In this document: piece after piece, positions 13,601-28,600 of the stretch
Position numbering within the stretch: position 1 is the first letter of the stretch
Layout: every line of letters begins with the position of its first letter
DNA from: Prinia subflava
Taxonomy: Eukaryota; Chordata; Aves; Passeriformes; Cisticolidae
DNA: 64,000 nt
Reading direction: 5' to 3'
NCBI RefSeq assembly: GCF_021018805.1
Contig: NC_086251.1
Location: 47,004,767 to 47,068,766, forward strand
Program-made: the position numbers and the translations under genes
Notes under the pieces: generated by a model
Seen by the model: only the letters and a program-made list of their open reading frames with translations
The model's database searches: none
What the model was told of the DNA's origin: nothing

Positions 13601-16600
13601 TTAAAGGCTTTTTGAAATAAAGTTATCAAAAACTATCTAGATAAAAGCAGATTCTGTGGCAGGGACAGTCTTGTTAGGCAAAAAATGCCAGCACTGGAAA
13701 TAATTTACTTCAGTAAGTGCTACAAAGCAGCCTTGACCAATAATCTCTTTCACTGAACATTTATAATTCTCTGTAACACTCATGAGAACAGAGTATTAAA
13801 TATGTCTGTAGCTTTACATCTTTCAGGATGAATAAAACATCTTCTCCATTGAAGCTCTTAGAACCCATGCAGTATTTAATGAAAAGCTGAAAGGCCAGAT
13901 TTCACTGACACTGGTGAAACATAATCTATTCAACCATGGTTTATCAGCTATGAAGATTATCAGAAAAATACAGCACAAACACGCTCATCAGGAAGAGAAT
14001 GCCAATTTACAGCGAGTAGGTGAACAGGGCTCAGGAACTTGGTCACAGCACGGAGAGGCTGCATGGGGCCAGACAAAGATATCTGGCTTAGGATGAGGAT
14101 GAGGAAGATGAGAAGATACAAACAGTTGGAGAGGAGATTCTGTTCTTGAGAGAGAAGATGAGGAAGTATCAGAGGCTAAAAAGCGAAACAAAGAGAATGG
14201 TAAGGGGATGTGGGGGGGGACAGGAAAGAAAAAAGATCCAACAGGGTTTCATGGACTCATGGATGCCACAAACGCAAAGCATTTGTTTCACTATTCAGCA
14301 AGACCAAAATGGCTCCTACATGAAATAAATACCACTTCTGAAAGCAACAACAACCAAAAATACCCCTTTATTTTTATGTGCTCTCCTTTCATACTGAATT
14401 AGATTTTAAAAGCAAATAAAATATTTTTTCTTTATGCTCCAATGCATAAATTTTAAAAAATATATTTAAGGGAAAATGATAGCCAAAATCTAAAACTCAG
14501 GTAATATTGTTTATTCCTATGATAAACTCAGTGGGCTGCAACCAAACTGTACAGAAAGTTTTTTAAAAGATTGATCACAATTTATCTTAAGCAAATAGCC
14601 AATGAGTCTGTAGAGATTTGCATATTTTCATCTGCCTTTGAATACGAAATGTGTCTGTCTCCCTGTAAGACTGATTGATTTATCAGAGCTCTTTTTTTTC
14701 CCTCTACATTTATTTCCTTCATTGATATATACAAATATTGACTGCATGGCACTCATGGCAAGCCAACTGAAGCAAACTTAAAGTAAACTGAACATAGTTA
14801 CTGATCAGGACATTAGAATTAACAGTCTAGCCTTTTAAGAAATCCACAATACATTCTTTTGATACTTTAAAGGCTACACAAATCTAAACTTGAATCACTT
14901 AATCATTACAGGATTGGTAAGAGCTCCATATAAAGCAAGTTTTCAATCCGTTTTTTTAAAAGGTGAGCTTCTGCTTAATTGATACATTTAAAAATAAGTA
15001 TTTACACCCATTGCACCTGGATTTTTTTTAAGGATTTTAACGTCAAATTTGAATTTTAGCTCTCATTTCTTGGTACTTAGATGACTGAGCTCAGACTAGA
15101 CAGGCAAAGGGGTTCATCATCATCACAGATGACAAGTGAAGTTATGAAGGGGAAAATTTCCAAATGTTCACATCCAGACATATAAATATATCACAAAGTA
15201 GCATTACACGAGGTATTTAATGAGGAGGGGAGCAAAGATTTCCATCCTGAGGGGATTTTCAGCCAGAACTTTCTTCCATTTTAACATTTGTTTACTTATT
15301 TGCCAAATTCCTTCTGCATTTCCAAACACTGTGGATCCACAGATTTGGCAGGTGAGCCTTTACAGCCCTACAAAGGTCTAACACCTTGACCATCTGTTGC
15401 TTCTATCATCTACCTGTTGTGAATAATATTTTATTGACAATCTGCTTAAGTTTTCTCAAACACTGTGACAAACTTGACTGCTTTAATTCTTATAGTATCA
15501 TTACCATTTAATTCCTGAAAAATGTTTATATAATACTCTGATGAAGGATTCTGGACAAATACTGGATGTGGAGCTTTTTTATATATATAATTGCATAGAC
15601 TCAGTAGATGATAAATTTCTATTCCTTGCCAGAAATTGAGTACTGCTATTGCAACAAGGTTTCTTCTGCTAAAATTAACAATTAACAATTAAAAAAAAAT
15701 CCCAACAACAAACAAAATCAACTCTAAGTCCCAATTAAAAAAAAAAGAAAACATAAGGGACACCTACCCACTCATCCTCCACAATTACCTTTTAAATGAT
15801 AAATAATCAAAAATGGATCCCATATTTTTAATTTTCCATCTTGTTCTCCTTGACAATAGAATTAAGGTCTGACAAAATAGCTGAGATTCAGAAAAAGATA
15901 CAATTTGGACCTGCTAGAAAAATCAGAATGTATGCAGAGGTCTCATTTGGATCAGGATATTGGCTGCAGGATTTGAATTTGGGGCTTCTTTAAAACCTCA
16001 CTGCTTTGAATGAGGGTTCATCTTTACTTAAAAGCATTGAGGAATATGCAGTCTTTAAAGTGCACCAATTCATTGTGCTCTCAAGAGTGACAGATATAAA
16101 ACAGGACACCCTGAAGGTATAACTCAAGAGCTGAATGTCCCCACTGGGAAAGAGACAAACAAAAACCCACTACAAACCACAAAAAACCTTTCACAACAGC
16201 CATCTCCAACAAACACTTTTTTGAGGCATAAAACTTTATCTATAGCTATATCTATCTATTATATATATGAAATCTATAATGTAGTTACGTTCTTAAAAAT
16301 GAAACAATCAGCTAGACTAGAATATAGCATGATCACCATAGCATGATATCATGTTATCTTATCCCTTTTAATTATATGAATATAAGACGACAGAAGATTC
16401 CATATTAATTACACCATATCGTACTGCTATTCTTTGAAATCAAGTGACCTGATCTTTGCAATCAAAACTGCTTGCACTATAGCAAGCACAGAACACTACT
16501 TAAAATTCAAAATTGAGAGAACATTCCATCCAATTTTAACTTTCAGAAGTTAAATAGCTAAACTGGATTTTTCTCTACTGTACTATTTTGATGTTAGCCA

Positions 16601-19600
16601 TACAGTACACATTTTAGTGTGTCTTAATTTATGGGTCAAGTGTATTCAAATTCATAGGCTGGCAAATTCCCATAAGCTGTTTGTGTCAAATAGTGATTGA
16701 GCAGAAATTCACCCCGAAAGGTCCCAGGAAAAGTATTTTCAAAACCCAGAAAAACAAAAGTGTCAATATTTAGAACACAAGATACAGCAAAAGTTCTTGG
16801 AATTAAACAAAACGAAAATTCCTTCTGCAGTCTCTGCAGAATGCATGGCTCATGTGCTTTTTGACTGTGTAACTTCTAAGGTATATTAGTTTGCATTGGG
16901 ACAACTGAACATATTAATGCAGGTAAATTATATATTGTCAGTATTTACTGACATGTAACAATTTTAGCTTTTATGTGGCACCTGTGCACCATAGTTTTTT
17001 ATATGTATATAAAATATCACAGTATGTATGATTTACAACAAATAAATTTTGCTGATAATGTCAAAGTATGTCCATAGCAAGCCTAGCACCCATGTAATTA
17101 CATTTTAACATATATTTGAGATTTTAATTAATTAAAAACAATGTCTTCTATTTTTTTGAGATTAAAGATTCATTTTTTAAAAATATTTGTAACAAAAATG
17201 TGCAAATACCAAATGAATGAAAAAGAACAGCTCTTTGGCAAGTAGGCTAGTTCAGCATACTGATTTTTAGCTGTTGCATAAGGAAATACTACTAAACTCA
17301 GCAAGATCCATAGCATAGATATTTTAATTTACAGAGAATATGGTCAGCAAGTACTTCATACATTAAAAAGAAGAGAAAGAAATGTTATATCACATATATT
17401 TCCACTTATATGACAATAATGAAAATATAACTTCATTTTGCAAAATCAAAAAATAACGAATGCAAAATCTAGCTATGGCCAGATCATTTAGCCTATTTTA
17501 TTGATCATATGCAGTTCTTACCTGTTTCAGGATCACTGAAATCTGGCAATGTAATTGTATTAAGCTGTCGTCTATCAGCAATAGCTCTGTCTAACAAGCT
17601 GCTCCCACGTCCAGAATCACTGTAATGAAGTACAGAAATTGTAAGCTATTAAAATACAAAATTATATACTGGTATACAAGTTGCATGCTGCCCTACTCCC
17701 ACAAAGGTTCTTGCTATAAAAGTTACTGCTATGACCAAATTTAGTACCAAGCAGCACTAACCACTCACAGTGCATTAAAACAGTTCCATTAAAACACAAT
17801 TAAGCTGAGCTAAATTAAATCCTTATTTACTTCAGCAATTCTGTTTTCATAATTAATACAACCAAAACCGGAATAGTGGCTTTTAATTTAATTCATAACT
17901 AACACCTTTATAGAAAGAATCTATTGTACCTTGAACATTTATATGATATGAGGTACAGGTTTCACAGAAAGCTGAGAAGGCAGGTGTAAGTTTGAAAATC
18001 CACACTTTCTCCAGGCTGAATAGAAACACTAAAGCCAGGACATCTCATTTTAGGTAAAGATGTTACAAAGGGCTGTTTTGGTTTTTGTGTTGTTTTTTTT
18101 TTTAATATGTGCACATATACATATTAACTGCCTAATGTTGAACTTGATTCTAAGAGCATAGCAGAAATATTTTGAACACTTCTAACATCTCAGGAGCCTA
18201 AGCAGTAGCAGTGATTTTTACTGATTGCACCTGTGGGCAAATGCACTTAACTTCTACTTTAGCAGTAAATCAGTATCTGCCCCTCAGGCTTCTTGTTGAT
18301 ATTCTTGCTGGAAAACTAACTGCTCTTAGAACTGCTATTAAAGATTCAGCAGAAGAACAGGGACTGAAGAACTGAGAGTTTTTTCTCCTTAAGATGAGGC
18401 AAGCTTTGAGACACATTGTCAGCAAAGTGTAAGGAAGCACATATGGGCATTTCCTCTTTAACATTCTATGGTTAATACAGTAATTTCATTTTGAGGATTG
18501 TTAAGTCTGGTACTATTCATTATCAATAAATATTTTCTTTAAAACTTCATTAAAAAAACAAACCACCCCACAAACTTAAAAGTAATTAAGCTTTAAAGCA
18601 GTTCAACTGTGAGCCCAACTTAGCAAAGTGCAATATTTTGTCTGATTCTCCCAAAAGAGAAAGAGCTGTACCAAATTCCTAGTTTAAAGTAAAGCCCAAG
18701 AAACTTTAATTTAAACTGCAAGTCTGGAATTCAGCACATCTCTCATTTGCCTTAATTTTACAACTGCCTCTGCACTTGCATTGAACGAAGGGCAAGAAGC
18801 CTCCCAACATTTCTTAACAGTTGCAAAAGTCAGTGAAACAACTGCCCTCCTTTTAGAGCTGTTACTAAAATGGTAGAATTAAAATTTTGCATTATCCTGA
18901 CATTATTGTGTTATTTCCTTACAAAATGACATCGCTATAGAAATCCACAGGAAAGAAAAGGGAACTTTCTGGGCCATACACTATCACCTATAGTTGTTAC
19001 ATCACTTGGTGTAAATTTTCTGTGATAATTACTTCCTCTATCCGCACACAACCCCACGCCAAATGTTGCTGACGAGTAGAGCCAGACCTACGGTCAATAT
19101 CTGCTAAGCACAGCACTGGCACTGTGGCTTGTTTCTTTTTCAAATGTAAACCATCAAGTGGAAAAGAATTCAACTATTTTCTAATGCATTTTAAGCAGTA
19201 GACTAAAGGCAAACATTTAAATCTTCCAAGCCTTGCACCACAAAATAATATTAAAATTGATATTAACCATTTCATGAGAAAAAAGTTTGTACAGCAATTA
19301 AAGACAAAAGTCCTGTATTGACTGAACAAAGGTATTTCACAGTATTGTATTTGGCCCTTTTTAAGGTATGTTTTCTAGGTATTTGTGATTTATTTTTATT
19401 ATTAAAAGATTATTGAGGACACTGAACCCACATTCCCATAAAATTTGATTCATTGCAGAAGAAATATTTAATATAAGCCACAGCTTATCAAAAAAGTAAA
19501 TTCTTATCAGGAAAATTATAGACTAAATTAGTTTTCAGTCTAAATCATAACAGAAAAAGATACTTCAAATAAGCATAAAAAATATTTAAATCTTTGAAAA

Positions 19601-22600
19601 ACAACATTATAAAAAGGTTTAAAATTATTAAAAGACCTTTTATTACTGGCTTAAAGTACTTTTTTTTAAAAAAAACTTCAATTATTTCCAGTAGGAGACA
19701 TAATTCTCAAATGATGCTTTGCAACAAAATGAAGTCTGTGTTAGAACTACAAAGGTTGAAAAATTAAAGTTTTCACAACAATCCTACATCATCATTCTTC
19801 AGTACAAGAAGGAGTGCAGCTGGGTGAATAGAACTTTCCAGTCACATTTCAGGTCTGTTATCCCTGGACAGGAGTTGGATGGATCTGGATTACCGTGACA
19901 CAGTATGTAGGTACTGAGTCCTTACATTTCACATAGACCAGCCAAAGAAAGACTACAACTCTGTATCCTTATTGATGTAACTCTGAATGTGTGATTTGGG
20001 AAACCTGTTTCCTTCCATCATGACACTTATCCATAATTCCTGTTCATTCCATTCTGAATTTGATCTTAATGCACTGCCACAACTTCAAGAAAAGACTTAG
20101 ATGTCAAGATTTAAAAAATCAGTATTAAAAAAAAAAATCAGATGAAAAGTAGTCCTCACTAATTTTTCCATGTAGATGTTCTTGAAGGAGAATAGTGCCA
20201 AGGAGAGTTATCAAGCACTGCTGTTTGAAGCTGACACAGCCAAGAGTAAGTTTTCACAGTCACTGCTGATGTCTGAAGGAGGCATTACTTAACGTGTGTT
20301 TAACATGGCACAGTAGCTCTTAGCACAAGAACAACAACTCAGAAATGACAAGCTATGATTAGAGCCCTGCTATGTGTAAAGGATATAACAGCAGAGATGG
20401 AAGGTGAAAAGTTGTGTTGGAGTACTCGCAAAGCCAGTCTGAAATCAGGCTTGCACAGAAACTGCAGCTATTCTGCAAAGTGCAGCATTCTGATACTAAA
20501 CTCTTAACCCTGCCTGCCCACACACAGCTAACTAACTAAAATAAAGCACCACCCACTAGGTTAGAAGAGAAATTTTCTCCCTGGCCCTACTCCTCATTCA
20601 GTGACTTTGAATTGAAAAGATTGAGCTCAGACCTTTCTGGCTGCTGACATATTTGCTTTCTGTAACCTGAGTGATGCTCCCTGCTCCACAATGCAGTCAG
20701 GGTCTCTCAATATGCTGTGACTGACTCAGGTGCACTCCCAGGCTTTTCCTGCCACAGCCTCCAAACTTTGCTGCTCTGAATGCTCACTAGCTCCCCAAGC
20801 AGAGAAGCAGTTTTCCCTTTTTGCCATTAGCTCAACTGTCTCAGTCTTCTTAGAGTGCATGTGTTTACATGACTGGAATCAAAGTACAGCAAAAACTGAA
20901 TGTCCATCATACTGCTGCACAGGTGTCTGATGCCACCTGGTACAGAGCTCTTCTGCTGTAGCATCTCTTCTCCACAAGCTGTCAACCCTTCAAACAACCA
21001 GAGAGCAGGAAATTCTGCTTGACTTCTTCCCCAGGTATTTGACAAACCTGTTGAATAGTACCAGAATGGTACATAGCTTCTTATTTGTTTCACAGCTTAT
21101 ATAAATATATATGGCAAAGGACCTCCACAAAAGCATTTTGGAAACCCAAACAGGAGTATAACAGCCTATATTTATAAAATGCCTTTGAAGAACCTGAATG
21201 GGTTCATAAGCAAGACCTCTCTTTAAAAAACCAGCCATGCTGATTATGCAAGCACATCACTTCTATCCATGTGATTGATCCCTGATGCTTCTATGGTTCT
21301 AATTAATGTCTTTTCCTTTTTCATATTATTTAGTGAAAGTCCTTGAACTAAATTCCTACTACAGCAATTTCTCCACTAGCCAATATAAAAGACTAAAGCC
21401 CTGATCAGGAAACAAGACAAGACCATACCACTACACTGAGAACTGGGTAACTCATTCAAGTTCCCCAGTCTGTGTAACCAGTCTTTATCACTGCAGAATT
21501 TAGTAGCTTTGGTATACCTTACTTCATAAAACCATGGGGAGTTCCACATGACCATCAACTGGTGTCTTTGAATGTCAGTCTCCAGATTACCAGAGGATTA
21601 GTTTGTTTATATGAGATACCAAAACAAAAATATGCAGGACTGTTGACCTAATATTGCCCAGAAAAGCTACTGAGCAAGGTAGTGAGCAGCCCAGCACCCT
21701 ACATCTTACCTTGGGTTAGTTAGATTGTAGCAGGATTTCCAAATCTGGAGCATGTGTTTACAGGTAAGGAGTGCTTCATCTGGGCCTCTGGACAGGGACT
21801 CCAATTTGACTTTTGTAAACAGTAATCTAGTGAAAAGGAAAAAGAAGTTAAAAGATATTCCAATTTAACAAAAACATTTTTCAAGACAGCATCACACCAA
21901 ACCATAGAACTTCAAATACAGTAATAATCTAAATTTAATGAAATCATTGCAATAAATATCTAATGCCAAAGTAACAGTGTTTTTTACAATATGCCTTTTT
22001 CAACTGGACAGAAGCAATATTAAAAACAGGATTTTTAAATTTTTTTTTTAAGTTACAAGAGAATGTAGTTTATTGACATTAGCACTACCACAGGATTACA
22101 CAGGATGTATAAATTCGTGGGTTCTCCACCAAGATTAATTTAGACAGTTTCCTAGTTATTTAAAGAATATAAATACAATGTAACAATAAAGGAGCTAGTC
22201 CATTGGTAAGCACATTTATAGGAGTCACAGCACCTAGAAACAGGTAATACACTAGAAAAATACCAAATTAAAAGTAATTTTTAGTAAAATCACAGATTAA
22301 AGAGCACAAAGCAGGAGGAGAGCATGTATATAAAACTGTTAGCCTACTTTCTGTTTTCAAACCCAGGTGTACATTCGCATTTTATTCCACTGCAACCTTA
22401 ATCATACTAAGTGAAAAATTATGATTGCTCATATGGTTTGCGTGGGAAGACTGAGAAGAGTGTAGAGGAGGGGTATGTGTGAAAGCTCAGAAGTTTCTTA
22501 TCCCAAATACAAACTTGGAGGCTGCTAATAGTAACTGAAAAGTGCAGAGAGTTTTCTCAAGAATAAGAAATTACATCAAGTTACAGTGGTTAAATCTTTA

Positions 22601-25600
22601 ACATTGCACTGAACATCCTTGGCAGAAAGTAGCCAGCATGTAAATCTAAAAATGAGTCACACAACCTTAAGTGTACATGTGCATTGTGGGACTGAGGAAG
22701 AAACAAAAGGCAGTTTGCTGTGTTAGTTTAAGAAAATGAGCATTTGCCAGGTACATAAGGTCATATGAAGTCTCACTTGATATCTTGATGTAGAGCAGAG
22801 TAATCTCTCTGAAATGTTGAGCAGTTATACTAGTTGAGCTTTCTTCCTATCAGTAAATTTGATTTGAGTATGGAACTATATGGATAATTTAAGCGGGAAC
22901 TCTATGGATAATTTAGAACTGGATTTCATTTGGGAGAGATTTCCTCTCTAGATACTCATTTAACAGTGACTATATCACTGATAGAAGAACACGTCTGTCC
23001 ATCATTTTACTGAAGAGAGAAGGAAATAGAACAAATAACATTCTCCTTCCTTCACACTCCCCTCATCTAGTCTACCCTTAACACATGCACACACATGCCT
23101 CACCCAAACAGCAAGACCTAGGCATCAAAACCTGAAACCAAAATCACAGGACTCTATCTCATACAATCCCTTTCCTGCTTCTTTGTATGTAAGACAGTGC
23201 ATTTGACAGTTTGAAGTGCCTACAGAAGTCAATTTCTTAAAATTTGTGATCATAAAGCATTTTACAAAAATTATGGAACCTAATCAATTCAGAAGCACTG
23301 AATTTGCAAGCCATTCTAAAGTCAATAATCATAATATATATACACCTTATTATGCACAGTTTACATATAGACTGAATTTCCATTAACAGTATTCAAGCAT
23401 TTAAGAGTTTTAGAAATTTCATAGCAGAGGAAAGGCACACAGTCAGCAAAACGCTAAGATTCAGCAAGCAAAATTTAAAAGGAAAAATTAAGCAGGGGAA
23501 AGGGAGATGATTTGGTTATTAGGAAATTACTTAAAAACGCATGTACAGCATAAGAGGAGTCTGTGCAACAAAAATGTTGGAACCTGGGCTACTAATGTAG
23601 GATTCAACATCGAGACAGCAGAAGACAAATACACTTGTAAGAATGAGAGCAACACATCAGTTTGGTGCTTTTGGATGCACTTAGTACATGTTGCAACATC
23701 ATTCCTGTTTCTTGTGCATTATGGCAGTCAACAGGACTGGGTATTCACACATTTTCCAAAACACAAACAACAAAAAAGTATATGATGGAAATATATTCAC
23801 AATTCTAATAAAGAAAGGCTAGGAAATTGCATCTAATAAATAAAGTACACTGGTGTGGGATTATCCACATTAAAGTTAAAATAATCTTGTGAGTAGAAAA
23901 GGTTGCATTTATAAAACCACATAGAGCAGTTTCCCTGGATCCAAGAAATATTTGGACTATAAATCTTAAAAGAACTAAGACACCTCAGAAAACTGAAATA
24001 CGATGTTAATGACAAAATGAAAACCTGCCAACTACGGTTACTTGATAAATGGGGGAAGAAGGGAAGAGGAAAGAGGCAACAGAAAGGTAGAACACCATGT
24101 GACAAATAGGTCTCCCATATTACCTTAATTTTATCAAGTTCCCTTGAAACATGGCTGGAGGTACAAGCAACTCAGGGACAAGTACTACCAGGAAGGTTTT
24201 AGAAACCAAGAGGTAGTTTATGTGAAAAAAGATTTTCTGAAAGGTCAGCTTCAAGTATCCAGCTCTTCTGGAATACAGCCTGCATTACAGACACAGAGAA
24301 TCTTAAACCTTACAAGAAGTTTTGATACACTACTAAAATGACGAAGAATAGATAAAAATTATCAAGTGATAGAATGATGAAAATTAAGCCGTATATTTTA
24401 TGAACATCATTAATTATCTGTTTGTGTCTGTTTGACAGTCAGAAGTTTAAATTACTGGCACATGGTGCCAGAGTAACCTTGACATGGTGGAACAGCACTC
24501 TATTAAGAATAGAAGTACTGAGGAAAAGACAATATTCAAAAAAGAAGTGAAGAGTAGAACAACGTGTGTCAGAGATGTGAAATAAATACAACAGATAAAA
24601 ACAGAAATCTCTTTGGGTCAAATCCTCTGGGGAAGGGAAGTAGGTAAAACAGGTTCTTTCAAAGACAGACCAATAGGGCATTTGTTCCAGCATCAGTGTT
24701 TTCTATGGATGCAGACCTTTAACATTGCTAAAAATAAAGTGAATTGTATCATTTTAGGAGACTAATTACCCAGACACAAAATGAAGAACAAATCAAACTC
24801 TTAAGTGGAAAGACTTAGTTATTCTTGGAGCTGACAGCTGATAAATTTATGAAATAGCTACTGAAGCAACAAATGACTCCATTACTTGAAGACTGTTCTC
24901 AGTAACTAATGAGGACATTATAAAACAACTGCTCATAACCTAATCCATATATTACTGGATTTTTATTTAAATAAAGACTGAAAAATTCCAAGCAGGTTTA
25001 TAACTAGGTTCTGAATGTCAGTGACAAATAACTTGATAGCTAAGGTTAGCAAAGACATCCAAGATGCAGCAGAAGGCTGGTGTTTAACACAAGGATGCTC
25101 AAATATTTAAGGATCTGTGTCTCATGTAGAATGGGTAAAACTCCATGTGTGACAAGCCAATCATTGATAAGACTGTGCAAGTAAGACATCAGAAATGTGC
25201 AAAGATCCTATCAAGAACAGCAGGGGAAAGGCAGGGGGCAAAAGATCAACACAAAAAGCTGCATCTTATGTACATTAGTAAAAAGCAAAGCTAAACTACA
25301 CCTGAACAGATTATTATACACTAAAATTATAGACTTCTAAGGGGGTTTTTTTATCAAAGTAGGAAAAAAAGAGAAAATGTGTTTACTAAACAGGGATGAA
25401 AATTAAAAATATTCAGGAATTACCCCCCAACCTTCACCATAATCTTTACCTATGTTGTCTGAGATATGAAAACTATGACAAATGGAGAATAGGAACACTT
25501 TAAGAATGACTAAAGTTAAGGCAGTCAATAATAATCCATTTCTCAGAATTATGGTAACAGTGACAGATAGGATTGTCCTTTCTAAAGTAAAAACTTGAAA

Positions 25601-28600
25601 GAAAATATCACTTCTGGAATGACTGGGGAACAGCATCTATATTGCCAATGATTTTGTCAGGAGGGAAGGAGCATTAGGTAACACCATTAATGAATAAAAG
25701 AGTTACTGTTCAAGTTTAATGAAGACATTGCACCAAACAACCTCTGTAACCATTATTCCAAACCAGAGCTGCCTAACAGCTGAGCTCATCACGGTAAGAG
25801 AGCTGTGAATGGGCCAGATGCAATTCAGGAGCTCCTCACTGGAACAGAAGGAGAAGGACACAGTGGCATGGTACAATACCCCAGTGAGACCACACCTGCA
25901 ATGTTATATGCAATTTTCTTTGTAACAGCTAAAAAACACACACTTGAGGAATTTCAAACTGGAGCACCTGCACAGAAAGGCTGTAAGGGTGATCCATGCA
26001 CTGGAAACTACAGAGTACAAAAAATACTTCATTTAGTCAGTCTAGCGGAAAAAAAAAGCCAAGAAGAGGTACAGATTTTTTCTATAAATACAGATGAGAC
26101 AAGCAGCAGGAAGGGAAAAGAATAATTTACCTAGAGGAAATTGTTTCCACAAAAACAAGTACATCTAAAGGCTATTCCGACTATTAAAGCACTAAGGGTG
26201 GAAATTAGGTCTCCTAATTTATAATTAGGTTGTCGAAAAGACTGCTTCCTCACAGTTTGTTTTGGATAGACCATAGAAGAAGTGGTGCAAATAACCTAAC
26301 TTCTTAAAATACAACTGGTAAGTTCATGAAAAGTATTACAGATAGGACAGCTATAATATAGGGCCTTGTGCCATCCAAGGTTCTTGCTACTGCTTTATTT
26401 CCTAATCAGTGCAAACTAATCTATTAATCCATGATCTGAAGCTTTCTTTACCAGCCAACCAGTGTAATTTGTAGCAAAGAAATTGTGAATCTCCAAAATA
26501 CAATTGTTGTCCTAATTCACATCCAGCCTGTTTCAGTTTATGAAGATGCTACAACTACCAGTTTTCTTCCACAGAGTTAATTTGTCCAGAACTGGCTTAA
26601 GCTATTGAAGGTATTTCTAATCTGTTGAATAAAGCAAAAATTTGAAGTATGGAAGACTGAGCCCTGCTATGTGACAAGTAACACTACTAATACTGAGAAC
26701 TCTTAGGTCTTTCAGTGAACAGGTATTGCTCTCCTCAAGCAACATTTTAAAACCAGTTGTTTTGCTTTTGGGATCAAGTCAGCAATTTCCAAAAGTTGTT
26801 GTGCTCCGTAAGAACACAAAGGTTTGGATCAGCCATAGCTGGATATCCGTATTTCTTGCACTACTGCATGCATGAGACCTGCCTTCCATTCTGTGATCCT
26901 TGCTTCAAATCAAGCAACACAACACACTTTGATGCTTCCCCAGACCTGCCTGCTACAGCACTGTCACTCAATGCAGTAGTAATCAGGAATCTCCCTAAAG
27001 TACCTCAGACTAAGCAACATCCTACAGGGAACTTAAAGTTCTGCTAGATTTCTTCTGAAGGGTCCATATCCCCATATCCTGATCAAAACTGGTCAGAATG
27101 TTCTATTTTCAGTTAGTGTTGGAAGTAGATTTCGTTATTATTCTGTTATTATACAAATTATTTACATTGTTCAGAGTATGAAGAAAATAAGGAAGAGCTG
27201 TACATAACACTTAATAGAATGTGCATTGAAAATTATAGTGTAAAGCACCAAAAGCCTTGCCCAGAAACCTAAGAACCACCCTAGGAAAATAAAATTTAAA
27301 AGGACGTATAAATCTGCTTGCTTAGAATGCAGGATTAAAAATGCAACTACTTTGGTTTATGTTTAACCTACTTGGAGTAAACTTACTAAGTTTTAAGAGA
27401 ACCTTTTTAAATAATTTAAGAGTTTTCTAAGAGTAACTTCAGCTAACAGTATTTTTTACATAACAATCAATTATTAAAAATGTTAGGAAATAATTAATAT
27501 GCTGGGATCCCATAAATATGGGTACAAGCAACAAACAAGCCACACAAACTATCAAACAACAGCCTGATCTCCCAGAAAACCACATCAATTTCTACAATAG
27601 CTTAACTAGAATAATAAACTTTATATATAATCAATTCTGATATACAGCCTGTGACGTATGAGAGCATAAAAGAAAGGTGACAAATACCAGTTCCCTGTGG
27701 AGTTATATAATACTTCATTTTTCACTTTTAAGTGCTTATTTGATCTATCCCACAACTTCAAATCCTCAAATGCTAGAAGAATTCAAAAGAAGTTGTTCTG
27801 GCTTTAAAACCAAGCACTATATTAAAAAAGCAAAGAAAATCCCCCCAAAAACTATCAAAGAAGCAACACCACCAGCCCCCAAAAAACCCCTCACCAAGTC
27901 TAATCCTATAACTTGCAAAATCTTAATTAATTTGACAATAATTCTGCACTTAAAAAACTCACAAAAAGGATGGTACAGAATATAACACTAAAGATACTGA
28001 ACTCTGAAAATAAACTCTTTTTTAACAGACAATGTAGACTTCTCTTCAGATGATCTGAATTTAAGGGAAAAAATCAATATGGTGATGTAGAGCTTACATT
28101 CACATGCAATCTAATTCATACAGTTTGATGTCATTTCTGTAACAAACTGTGACAGTGTCAACTGCTTGTGCAAAGCAGGTTAACCATGAGTACAAGCAGA
28201 ATAACTGAAATGGGAAAGCAGCACACAGAATGCACAAAATTAGGGCTGAACAAATAACATTCAAAATTGATTACTTACAAAAATCTGAATCTTTTGACCT
28301 TTCTAGATAAAGTGTTAGCAAGCTGCTCCTTGCACTCAACAATTACATACATAGGAAACTTCTGACCATTGACAGGAAACATAGGAAATGAGGCAGTAGG
28401 TGGGAAGCCAAACCTTGGCACAGTCAGTTTTCTCTATGTCAGTACGTGCTGTGAGCAAGTGCCCTTCTAAAAATCTTGTAATTACTCATAAATAGTTTAG
28501 AAGAAAAAGGCTAAAATTAGAAAAAAATCCTGAAGTTCACAGTGTTTATCTCACTCATAATCCAGATTTTGACAATAGTTTACTGTCTGCAAGTTTAGAA

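Noticed and set aside
13980..14230. GC/purine-rich segment with GGATGAGGATGAGG units, considered as an exon or CpG-type promoter
   Set aside because: CpG-poor, no consistent frame with splice sites, no known motif. Left as unrecognised intron sequence.
18006..18024. TTTCTCCAGGCTGAA, reverse complement of a CR1 landmark
   Set aside because: Only about 15 bases match. The flanks do not follow CR1 on either side, so chance cannot be excluded.
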